Source of the DNA: DATAGF01 sp963835685
GTDB taxonomy: Bacteria; Actinomycetota; Thermoleophilia; Miltoncostaeales; Miltoncostaeaceae
DNA length: 64,000 bases
NCBI GenBank assembly: GCA_963835685.1
Contig: CAWIGI010000009.1
Location: 183,908 to 247,907, forward strand
Reading direction: 5' to 3'
Part shown: one piece after another, positions 43,216 to 50,236 of the stretch
How positions within the stretch are numbered: position 1 is the first letter of the stretch
Layout: each line of letters starts with the position of its first letter
Translations under genes and position numbers: made by a program
Notes under the pieces: generated by a model
Told to the model about the DNA's origin: nothing
The model's database searches: none
The model's input: only the letters and a program-made list of their open reading frames with translations

Positions 43216-44628
43216 GTGGCCTGGCGCGACATCGTGAGGACCCCGTGGGCCGGCGTGGCGGCCGGCCTCGCCGGGGTCGGGCTCGTGACGCTCGGGGTCG
43301 AGCTCGCGAGCGACCGGGTCAACGTCCTCTCGATGGGGGTCGTCTACCAGCTCCTCGTGCTCGTCGTCAGCGCCGCCTACGGCGTGGGCCCGGGCCTCTC
43401 GACCAGCCTCGCCTCCGTGCTGGCGATCAACTGGTTCTTCGTGCCGCCCACGGGCACCTTCACCGTGGACGACAGCCGCGGCTGGATCTCGCTGGCGGTG
43501 TTCGCCGTCACCGCGGTGATCACGAGCCGGCTGACCGCCGGCGCGCGCAGCAGGCGGCGCGAGAGCGAGGCCCGCCGGCGCGACGCCGAGCGCCTGTCGG
43601 CGCTCGCCCAGACCGTGCTCGAGGAGATCGGCCCGGGCCCGCCGGGCCCCGCCGTGGCGCGGGAGGCGGCGCGCGCGCTGGGCGTGACGCGCTGCGCGTT
43701 CGTGCTCGGCCCGACGGCGGCCGCCGGCGGGGGCGGCGAGGCGTCGCACGTGACCCCCTCCGCGTCGGGCTTCACGGTGCCGCTGATGGCGGGCGGCCGG
43801 CCGCTCGGGCTGATGGAGGTGGGGCCCGCGCTCGACGCCGGCGAGCCGCGCTGGGCGCGCCCCGGCGTCGTCGCGGCCGTGGCGGGCCTGGCCGCCGTGG
43901 CCGTGGAGCGCGGGCGGCTGTTCGAGACGGTCCTCGAGGCCGAGGGCCTGCGTCGCAGCGACGAGCTCAAGACGGCTCTCCTGCGGAGCGTCTCGCACGA
44001 GTTCCGCACGCCGCTGACGGCGATCCGCACGGCGGCGCACGCGCTCGCCGAGGACCCCGCCGCCCCCGGGGCGGACGCGCTCCTGGCGGCCATGGCGCTG
44101 GAGAGCGAGCGCCTCGAGCGATTGGTGGGCAATCTGCTCGACCTGTCGCGGCTGGAGGCCGGCGCCCTGACGGCCCGCCTGGACTGGTGCGCGCCGGCGG
44201 AGATGGCCGCCGGCGCCGTCGAGGCCGCCGAGCCCCTCCTCGACGGGCGGACCGTCGAGATCGACGTCCCCGCGGAGCTGCCGCTGGTGCGCGCCGACGC
44301 GGTGCTGTGCGAGCGCGTCCTGGTCAACCTGCTGCACAACGCCGCGCGTCACGGGACGCCGCCGATCCGGCTCGAGGGCCGGGTCGCGGGCGACCGCCTG
44401 GAGCTCGCGGTGCGCGACGGCGGCCCTGGCCTGGACGCCGCCCTGGCCGAGCGGGCGTTCGAGCCGTTCGTCGCCGGGCCCCGGACGGGGGGGACCGGCA
44501 TCGGCCTCGCGCTCAGCCGCGGGCTGGCGCGCGCCCAGAACGGCGACGTACGGCTGGAGCCCGACGGCGCGGGTGCACGCGTTGTGCTCGAGTTGCCGCT
44601 CGCGCCCGTCTCGCAGGCGGCCCGATGA
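43216..44628 (+). CDS. KdpD C-terminal half: membrane sensor histidine kinase
   Basis: The 470-residue protein starts with the four-helix DUF4118 membrane module of KdpD (VNVLSMGVVYQLLVLVVSAAYG, INWFFVPPTGTFTVDD), then a GAF-like region, the phospho-acceptor His261 in SVSHEFRTPLTAI and an HATPase domain with NLLHNAARHG and GGTGIGLALSRGL. The N-terminal KdpD sensor and Usp regions are missing here and are encoded separately at 52008-53120. It would phosphorylate KdpE, whose gene starts in the ATGA overlap. The two parts probably act as a split KdpD controlling potassium uptake. Confidence 0.88.
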   Translation: MAWRDIVRTPWAGVAAGLAGVGLVTLGVELASDRVNVLSMGVVYQLLVLVVSAAYGVGPGLSTSLASVLAINWFFVPPTGTFTVDDSRGWISLAVFAVTAVITSRLTAGARSRRRESEARRRDAERLSALAQTVLEEIGPGPPGPAVAREAARALGVTRCAFVLGPTAAAGGGGEASHVTPSASGFTVPLMAGGRPLGLMEVGPALDAGEPRWARPGVVAAVAGLAAVAVERGRLFETVLEAEGLRRSDELKTALLRSVSHEFRTPLTAIRTAAHALAEDPAAPGADALLAAMALESERLERLVGNLLDLSRLEAGALTARLDWCAPAEMAAGAVEAAEPLLDGRTVEIDVPAELPLVRADAVLCERVLVNLLHNAARHGTPPIRLEGRVAGDRLELAVRDGGPGLDAALAERAFEPFVAGPRTGGTGIGLALSRGLARAQNGDVRLEPDGAGARVVLELPLAPVSQAAR

Positions 44629-45308
44629 GGGCCGAGCGGGTCCTGGTGGTCGACGACGAGCCCCAGGTCCTGCGGGGCCTGACGGCCGCCCTGAGGGCCG
44701 CGGGGTACGACGTGAGCGGCGCGGAGACCGTCGCGGCGGCGCTCGAGGCGGCGGCGCTGCGCCCGCCGGACGCCGTTGTGCTCGACCTCCGCCTGCCGGA
44801 CGGCAGCGGCGTGGAGGTCTGCCGGCGTCTCCGCGAGTGGAGCCGGGCGCCGGTGGTGGTCGTGTCCGCGGTCGACGAGGAGGACGAGAAGATCGCCGCC
44901 CTCGACGCGGGCGCGGACGACTACGTCACCAAGCCGTACGCGGTCGGCGAGCTGCTGGCGCGGCTGCGGGCGGCGCTGCGGCGCGCGGCGGCGCCCGCCG
45001 GGGAGCCGCCGATGGTCCGCTTCGGCGACGTCGAGGTCGATCTCGCCCGGCGCGAGGTCGCGCGCGCCGGCGGCCCGGTGCACCTCACCCCGCACGAGTA
45101 CGGGCTGCTGGCCGAGCTCGCCCGCCACCCAGGGCGGGTGCTGACCCACCGTGCTCTGCTGTCGGCCGTCTGGGGCCCCGAGTACGGCGGCGAGACCCAC
45201 TACCTGCGCGTCTACATGGCCAACCTGCGCCGCAAGCTCGAGGAGGATCCCTCCCGGCCGCGCCACCTGGTCACGGAGACCGGCGTGGGCTACCGGCTGC
45301 GGACTTGA
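44625..45308 (+). CDS. kdpE: KdpE-type OmpR-family response regulator
   Basis: The 227-residue protein has a receiver domain (VLVVDDEPQVLRGL, phospho-acceptor Asp54 in VVLDLRLPDG, VTKPYAVGELLAR) and an OmpR/PhoB winged helix (PVHLTPHEYGLLAELARHPGRVLTHRALLSAVWG, YLRVYMANLRRKLEEDP). That recognition region is typical of KdpE. It is coupled to the kinase by a 4-base overlap and lies directly upstream of the kdp structural genes. The four CTTGA repeats beginning in its last codons are the probable binding site. Confidence 0.92.
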   Translation: MRAERVLVVDDEPQVLRGLTAALRAAGYDVSGAETVAAALEAAALRPPDAVVLDLRLPDGSGVEVCRRLREWSRAPVVVVSAVDEEDEKIAALDAGADDYVTKPYAVGELLARLRAALRRAAAPAGEPPMVRFGDVEVDLARREVARAGGPVHLTPHEYGLLAELARHPGRVLTHRALLSAVWGPEYGGETHYLRVYMANLRRKLEEDPSRPRHLVTETGVGYRLRT

Positions 45309-45357
45309 CGAGTTCTTGATGCGCGCGCCCCGCCTCTTGAGGCGCCCTTGAGATGAC
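45303..45357 (+). promoter_or_regulatory. Putative KdpE operator: four CTTGA direct repeats
   Basis: CTTGA occurs at 45304, 45315, 45336 and 45347, spacings 11, 21 and 11. This makes two pairs of 11-bp direct repeats on one face of the helix, with consensus YCTTGANGCGC for three units. OmpR/PhoB-family regulators bind such 11-bp direct repeats. The last unit ends 7 bases before the -10 hexamer, so it overlaps the -35 region as for an activator. The first unit lies in the end of kdpE. Confidence 0.7.
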
Positions 45358-45363
45358 CCGGCG

Positions 45364-45377
45364 TAGCGTCGCCCGTC
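45364..45377 (+). promoter_or_regulatory. Leaderless-type promoter of the kdp operon
   Basis: TAGCGT at 45364-45369 ends 8 bases before the GTG of the 28-residue peptide gene. The -35 region has no match to consensus and is covered by the CTTGA repeats. Confidence 0.5.
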
Positions 45378-45464
45378 GTGGGTGACCTCGCCGCCATCGC
45401 CATCGCGCTCGCCGCCTTCGCCCTGTTCGCCGTCTCGATCTGGTTGATCGGGAAGGTGGACTGA
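45378..45464 (+). CDS. 28-residue membrane peptide at the head of the kdp operon
   Basis: GTG 45378 to TGA 45462-45464 encodes a single hydrophobic helix (DLAAIAIALAAFALFAVSIW) ending LIGKVD. kdpF starts on the very next base, so the two peptides are translated in tandem. Size and topology resemble KdpF, the peptide that stabilises the KdpABC complex, but the conserved YxxxxALxRxExF ending is absent here and present in the next gene. The promoter hexamer places the transcript start at this GTG, which supports translation. Confidence 0.6.
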   Translation: MGDLAAIAIALAAFALFAVSIWLIGKVD

Positions 45465-45554
45465 GTGGGCGCCGGCGACGTTGCCGGGCTGGTCGTCGCG
45501 TCCCTCATCTTCTTCTACCTCTGCTACGCGCTCTTCCGCGCGGAGCGCTTCTAG
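45465..45554 (+). CDS. kdpF: KdpF, small subunit of the potassium ATPase
   Basis: The 29-residue peptide is one transmembrane helix (AGLVVASLIFFYLCYALFRAERF). The ending YLCYALFRAERF matches the typical KdpF tail (YLxYALLRPEKF). KdpF sits in the membrane beside KdpA and stabilises the complex. GTG 45465 directly abuts the previous stop, and kdpA begins 13 bases after the stop. Confidence 0.85.
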   Translation: MGAGDVAGLVVASLIFFYLCYALFRAERF

Positions 45555-45566
45555 GAGACGGCGCCG

Positions 45567-47321
45567 GTGACGGCCAACGGCATCGCGCAGATCGTCTTCT
45601 ACCTGGTCGTGCTCGCGGCCCTGACCCCTCCGCTCGGGGCCTACATCGCGCGCGTCTACGAGGGCCGCCGCATCCCCGGCGTCTCGGCCGTGCTGGGGCC
45701 GGTGGAGCGCGGCATCTACCGCGGCCTCCGGATCGACACCTCCAAGGAGCAGGGCTGGAAGTCCTACGCGTCCGCGGTGCTGGCCTTCAGCGCCGCGAGC
45801 TTCGCGCTGCTCTACGCGATCCTGCGGCTCCAGGAGCACCTGCCGCTCAACCCCAACGACTACCCCGGCATGACGTGGTTCACCGCCTTCAACACGGCGG
45901 CGAGCTTCGTCACCAACACGAACTGGCAGTTCTACGGGGGCGAGTTGACCCTCTCGTACCTGAGCCAGATGGCCGGGCTGACCGTGCAGAACTTCGTCTC
46001 CGCGGCCGTGGGCATGGCCGTGCTGGCCGCGGTGATCCGCGGCTTCGTGCGCCGCGGGGGAGCGGCGCTCGGCAACTTCTGGGCCGACCTGGTGCGGATC
46101 ACGCTCTACGTCCTGCTGCCCCTGGCCATCGTCGTCGGCCTGATCATCGGCTCCCAGGGCGTCGTCCAGACCTTCGACGACCCCGTCGAGTACCGGACCC
46201 TCGAGGCCCGGACGCTCAACGTCACCGACGAGGAGGGCGCGGCGGTGACTCAGAGCGTCTACCGCGGCCCGGTCGCTTCGCAGATCGCCATCAAGCAGAT
46301 CGGCACCAACGGCGGCGGCTACTTCAACGCCAACTCGGCGGTGCCGTTCGAGAACCCGACGGGGCTGACCAACTTCATCGAGATGCTGATGATCCTGCTC
46401 ATCCCGGCGGCGCTCACCTACACGTTCGGGATCCTGGCCGGCTCGCGCGCGCAGGGCTGGTCCCTGTTCGCCGCCATGATGGTCGTGCTCGTGGTCGCGA
46501 TCGCGGTCGCGGTGCCCTTCGAGCAGCGCGGCGGCGAGGTGCTCCAACAGACCGGGGTCGAGCTGAGCGCGTCCGAGGGGACGACCGGGGGCAACCTCAG
46601 CGACAAGGAGCAGCGCTTCGGGATCGCCAACTCGGCGCTCTGGGGCACCGTGACGACCGCGGCCTCCAACGGGTCGGTGATCAGCGGCCACGACGCGTGG
46701 ACCGGAGGGGCGGCCGTCGTCCCGCTGACGCTCATGGGGATGGGGGAGGTGATATTCGGCGGCGTCGGCTCCGGCCTCTACGGGATGCTGCTGTTCGTGG
46801 TCGTCGCGGTCTTCGTGGCCGGCCTGATGGTGGGGCGCACGCCGGAATACCTCGGAAAGAAGATCGGCGGCCGCGAGATCAAGCTGACCCTGATCGGCAT
46901 CCTGGTCATGCCCGTCGGCCTGCTGATCATGCTCGCGGCCGCGGTGACGACCGACGCCGGCACGGCCTCCATCTTCAACGCCGGGCCCCAGGGGTTCGGC
47001 GAGGCGTACTACGCCTACACCTCCCAGTTCAACAACAACGGCAGCGCCTTCGCCGGCTACGGCGTGACCGAGCTGTCCGCCAGCCTCGGCGGCGTCGCGA
47101 TGCTGCTCGGCCGCTTCCTGCCGATCCTCGCGGTGCTGGCGCTCGCGGGGGCGCTCTCGACCAGGCGGGTCGCCCCCTTCAGCGCGGGGACCCTCCGGAC
47201 GACGACCCCGACCTTCGTGGCGACGCTGATCTTCGTGATCATCCTGGTCGCCGCGCTCACCTTCCTGCCCGCGCTGGCCCTCGGCCCGATCGCGGTTGAG
47301 CTCTCGGGGAGCCCCTTCTGA
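45567..47321 (+). CDS. kdpA: KdpA, potassium-translocating subunit (copy 1)
   Basis: The 584-residue membrane protein has the four canonical KdpA pore loops: TNTNWQ (Asn119), IGTNGGGYFNANSA (Gly246-Gly251), FGGVGSGLYGML and NNNGSAFAGY (Phe495). KdpA is the channel-like subunit of the high-affinity K+ pump KdpFABC at the cytoplasmic membrane. GTG 45567 follows kdpF by 13 bases, and the stop shares a base with the kdpC start. A second KdpA is encoded at 50237 with altered loops. Confidence 0.95.
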   Translation: MTANGIAQIVFYLVVLAALTPPLGAYIARVYEGRRIPGVSAVLGPVERGIYRGLRIDTSKEQGWKSYASAVLAFSAASFALLYAILRLQEHLPLNPNDYPGMTWFTAFNTAASFVTNTNWQFYGGELTLSYLSQMAGLTVQNFVSAAVGMAVLAAVIRGFVRRGGAALGNFWADLVRITLYVLLPLAIVVGLIIGSQGVVQTFDDPVEYRTLEARTLNVTDEEGAAVTQSVYRGPVASQIAIKQIGTNGGGYFNANSAVPFENPTGLTNFIEMLMILLIPAALTYTFGILAGSRAQGWSLFAAMMVVLVVAIAVAVPFEQRGGEVLQQTGVELSASEGTTGGNLSDKEQRFGIANSALWGTVTTAASNGSVISGHDAWTGGAAVVPLTLMGMGEVIFGGVGSGLYGMLLFVVVAVFVAGLMVGRTPEYLGKKIGGREIKLTLIGILVMPVGLLIMLAAAVTTDAGTASIFNAGPQGFGEAYYAYTSQFNNNGSAFAGYGVTELSASLGGVAMLLGRFLPILAVLALAGALSTRRVAPFSAGTLRTTTPTFVATLIFVIILVAALTFLPALALGPIAVELSGSPF

Positions 47322-47953
47322 TGGCCCGCAAGGCCCTTCGCCTGCTGGGCGTCGCGTGCGGGATGGTCGTGATCTTCACGGTGCTGCTGGGGATCCTCTA
47401 CCCCCTGGCGATGACCGGCGCCGCCCAGGCGCTGTTCTCCGGCAAGGCCGACGGGAGCCTCGTCAAGCTGGACGGCGAGGTGGTGGGCTCGGAGCTCGCG
47501 GGCCAGGTCTTCACGTCCCCGGCGTACTTCCACTCGCGGCCCTCGGCGACGACGCCGGCCTACAACCCGTCGGCGACCACCTTCGCCAACCTCGGCCCCA
47601 ACACGATCGCGCTCGAGGAGGCCGTGGACGGCTACATCGCCGACGCCCTCGAGCTCGAGGGGCCCTACACCCCGGGCCTGCGCGCCCAGGACCTGCCGGT
47701 GGACATGATCACGACGTCGGGCTCGGGGATCGACCCCCACATCTCCGAGCGGAACGCCCGGCTGCAGGCGGCCCGCGTCGCCGCGGTTCGCGACGTGCCG
47801 ATCGAGCGGGTCTTCGACCTCATCGACGACAACACCGAGGGCCGCTCGGTCGGATTCCTCGGCGAGCCCGGGGTCAACGTCCTCCTACTCAATCTCGACC
47901 TGGACCAGCTCGCCGGTCCGCCGCGGCAGCAGGTCCTCCGGACCGGCCCATGA
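47321..47953 (+). CDS. kdpC: KdpC subunit
   Basis: The 210-residue protein has one N-terminal membrane helix (VACGMVVIFTVLLGILYPLAMTG) and the KdpC signatures GSELAGQVFTSPAYFHSRPSA, TTSGSGIDPHISERNARLQ and VNVLLLNLDLD. KdpC bridges KdpA and KdpB on the outside. It lies between kdpA and kdpB, whereas the standard order is kdpA-kdpB-kdpC. The start overlaps the kdpA stop by one base and the stop overlaps the kdpB start by four. Confidence 0.95.
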   Translation: MARKALRLLGVACGMVVIFTVLLGILYPLAMTGAAQALFSGKADGSLVKLDGEVVGSELAGQVFTSPAYFHSRPSATTPAYNPSATTFANLGPNTIALEEAVDGYIADALELEGPYTPGLRAQDLPVDMITTSGSGIDPHISERNARLQAARVAAVRDVPIERVFDLIDDNTEGRSVGFLGEPGVNVLLLNLDLDQLAGPPRQQVLRTGP

Positions 47954-50020
47954 CCATCTCCTCCCGCCCCCGTCGCAAGCTCTTCACGAAGGACATCGTC
48001 GTTCCGGCGATCTGGGCGTCCTTCCGCAAGCTCGACCCCAGGGTCCAGATCCGCAACCCGGTCATGTTCGTGGTCGAGGTCGGCAGCGTCATCACGACCG
48101 GCATCTTCCTGGTCGACCTCGTCCGGGGGCGCACGGACGACCTCTGGTTCACCGGCGTCGTCGCCCTGTTCCTGTGGCTGACCGTGCTCTTCGCCAACTT
48201 CGCCGAGGCCGTCGCCGAGGGGCGCGGCAAGGCCCAGGCCAACGCCCTGCGGGCCACCAGGAGCGAGATGATGGCCCGCCGTCTGGGTGCCGAGGGGGCG
48301 GAGGAGCGGGTGCCCGCGGCCGACCTCCGCCCCGGCGACATGGTGGTCTGCGAGGCCGGCGACCTGATCCCGGGCGACGGCGACGTCGTCGACGGGGTCG
48401 CCTCGGTGGACGAGTCGGCGATCACGGGCGAGTCGGCGCCGGTCATCCGCGAGTCGGGCGGCGACCGCAGCGCGGTCACCGGGGGCACCAGGGTGCTCTC
48501 CGACCGGATCGTCGTGCGCATCACCCAGGAGCCGGGGCAGAGCTTCCTCGACCGCATGATCGCGCTCGTGGAGGGCACCGCGCGGCGAAAGACCCCGAAC
48601 GAGATCGCGCTGAACATCCTCATCGCCGGCCTGACGATCGTGTTCCTGGTCGTGACCGTGACCCTGCGCCCGCTGGCGAGCTACGCCGACAGCGACGTCT
48701 CGGTCACGGTGCTCATCGCCCTGCTCGTCTCGTTGATCCCCACCACGATCGGGGCGCTTCTGTCGGCGATCGGGATCGCCGGCATGGATCGCCTCGTGCA
48801 GCGCAACGTCCTCGCCCTGAGCGGCCGCGCGGTCGAGGCGGCAGGCGACGTGGACACCCTGCTGCTCGACAAGACCGGCACGATCACGCTGGGCAACCGC
48901 CAGGCCACGGAGTTCATCCCGGTCGGCGGCGTCCCGGAGCGGGAGCTCGCCGAGGCGGCCCAGCTCTCGTCCCTCGCCGACGAGACCCCTGAAGGACGGT
49001 CGATCGTCGTGCTGGCGAAGGAGCGCTTCGATCTGCGGGAGCGCGCCGAGGTCGCGCGCGGGCTCGAGTTCATCCCGTTCAGCGCCGAGACGCGGATGAG
49101 CGGCGTCCAGACGAACGGCACCTCCATCCGCAAGGGGGCCGCCGACGCCGTGGCGTCCTGGGTCGCGGCGCGCGGTGGGACGGCTCCGGAGGGCCTGGAG
49201 GCGGTGGTCAACAGGGTCGCGCGCTCGGGTGGCACCCCGCTGGTGGTCGCCCGCGACGCACAGATGCTCGGCGTGATCCACCTCAAGGACGTGGTCAAGG
49301 CGGGCATGACCCAGCGCTTCACCGAGCTGCGCCGCATGGGCATCCGGACGGTGATGATCACCGGCGACAACCGTCTCACCGCGGCGGCGATCGCCTCCGA
49401 GGCGGGCGTCGAACGACTTCCTGGCGCAGGCGACGCCCGAGGACAAGATGACCCTGATCCGCGAGGAGCAGGGCGGCGGGCATCTGGTGGCCATGACCGG
49501 GGACGGCACCAACGACGCGCCCGCGCTCGCCCAGGCCGACGTGGGCGTCGCGATGAACACCGGCACCTCCGCCGCGAAGGAGGCCGGGAACATGGTCAAC
49601 CTCGACTCCGACCCGACGAAGCTGATCGAGATCGTGGAGGTCGGCAAGCAGCTCCTCATCACGCGCGGGGCCCTCACCACGTTCTCGATCGCGAACGACA
49701 TCGCGAAGTACTTCGCGATCCTGCCGGCGATCTTCGTCGCCAGCTACGCGGCGGAACAGGGCGGCGAGGGCCCCCTCGACGCGCTGAACGTGATGGACCT
49801 CGGCACGCCGCGCAGCGCCATCATCTCGGCGATCGTCTTCAACGCGCTGATCATCCCGGCCCTGGTGCCTCTGGCGCTGCGCGGCGTGCGCTACCGCGCG
49901 ATCGGGGCGACCCGCCTTCTGCGTCGCAACCTCCTGATCTACGGCGTCGGCGGCGTGATCGCGCCCTTCATCGGCATCAAGCTGCTCGACCTGCTGATCC
50001 ACAACGTCTTCGGGGCCTAG
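47950..50020 (+). CDS. kdpB: KdpB, P-type ATPase subunit, one frameshift
   Basis: The product of about 689 residues is a class IA P-type ATPase: TGES (DESAITGESAP), phosphorylated Asp in LLLDKTGTITLGNR, SLIPTTIGALLSAIG, MITGDN and GDGTNDAPALA. It energises K+ uptake through KdpA. The frame is broken at 49406-49414, where gtcgaacgac has one A too many: without it the reading is AGVDDFLAQATPEDKM, the conserved sequence. The same GTCGAAC-for-GTCGAC lesion is in rel. All motifs are intact on both sides, so a sequence error is the simplest explanation. Confidence 0.93.
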
Positions 50021-50022
50021 AC

Positions 50023-50181
50023 GTGCTTCCCGAGCGACGGATCGGAGGCGTAAGCGTCGGCGGCATCGTGGTGATCGCCGGGATCCTCGTCGCCCTCCTC
50101 TTCAGCCTCATCCTCGGGGTGATCATCGTCGTCGTCGGGCTCGTGGCCTTCGGCGGGTTCGTCAGGGGGAAGTGGTATTAG
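50023..50181 (+). CDS. 52-residue membrane peptide between kdpB and kdpA2
   Basis: GTG 50023, two bases after the kdpB stop, encodes a basic N-terminus (LPERRIGG) and one or two tightly packed hydrophobic helices (GGIVVIAGILVALLFSLILG, VIIVVVGLVAFGGF) ending VRGKWY. There is no similarity to KdpF beyond small size and hydrophobicity. Lacking its own ribosome-binding site, it is probably translated by coupling to kdpB. It could be a stabilising peptide for the second KdpA, by analogy with KdpF. Confidence 0.6.
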   Translation: MLPERRIGGVSVGGIVVIAGILVALLFSLILGVIIVVVGLVAFGGFVRGKWY

Positions 50182-50212
50182 GAGGCCGCTGCGAGATCCC
50201 TCGCGGGCCTCC
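50181..50212 (+). other. Stem-loop between the 52-residue peptide and kdpA2
   Basis: GGAGGCC (50181-50187) pairs with GGCCTCC (50206-50212), and inside it GCGAG pairs with CTCGC around a 4-base loop. No T tract follows, so this may be a processing site or attenuator setting the level of the downstream genes rather than a full terminator. Confidence 0.45.
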
Positions 50213-50236
50213 GGCGCGGCCTAGGGACGACCTGTC

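Noticed and set aside
45309..45377. Cyclic-di-AMP (ydaO) or potassium riboswitch in front of kdp
   Set aside because: The gap is only 69 bases and the -10 hexamer leaves no leader RNA; the spaced CTTGA repeats explain the region as an operator.
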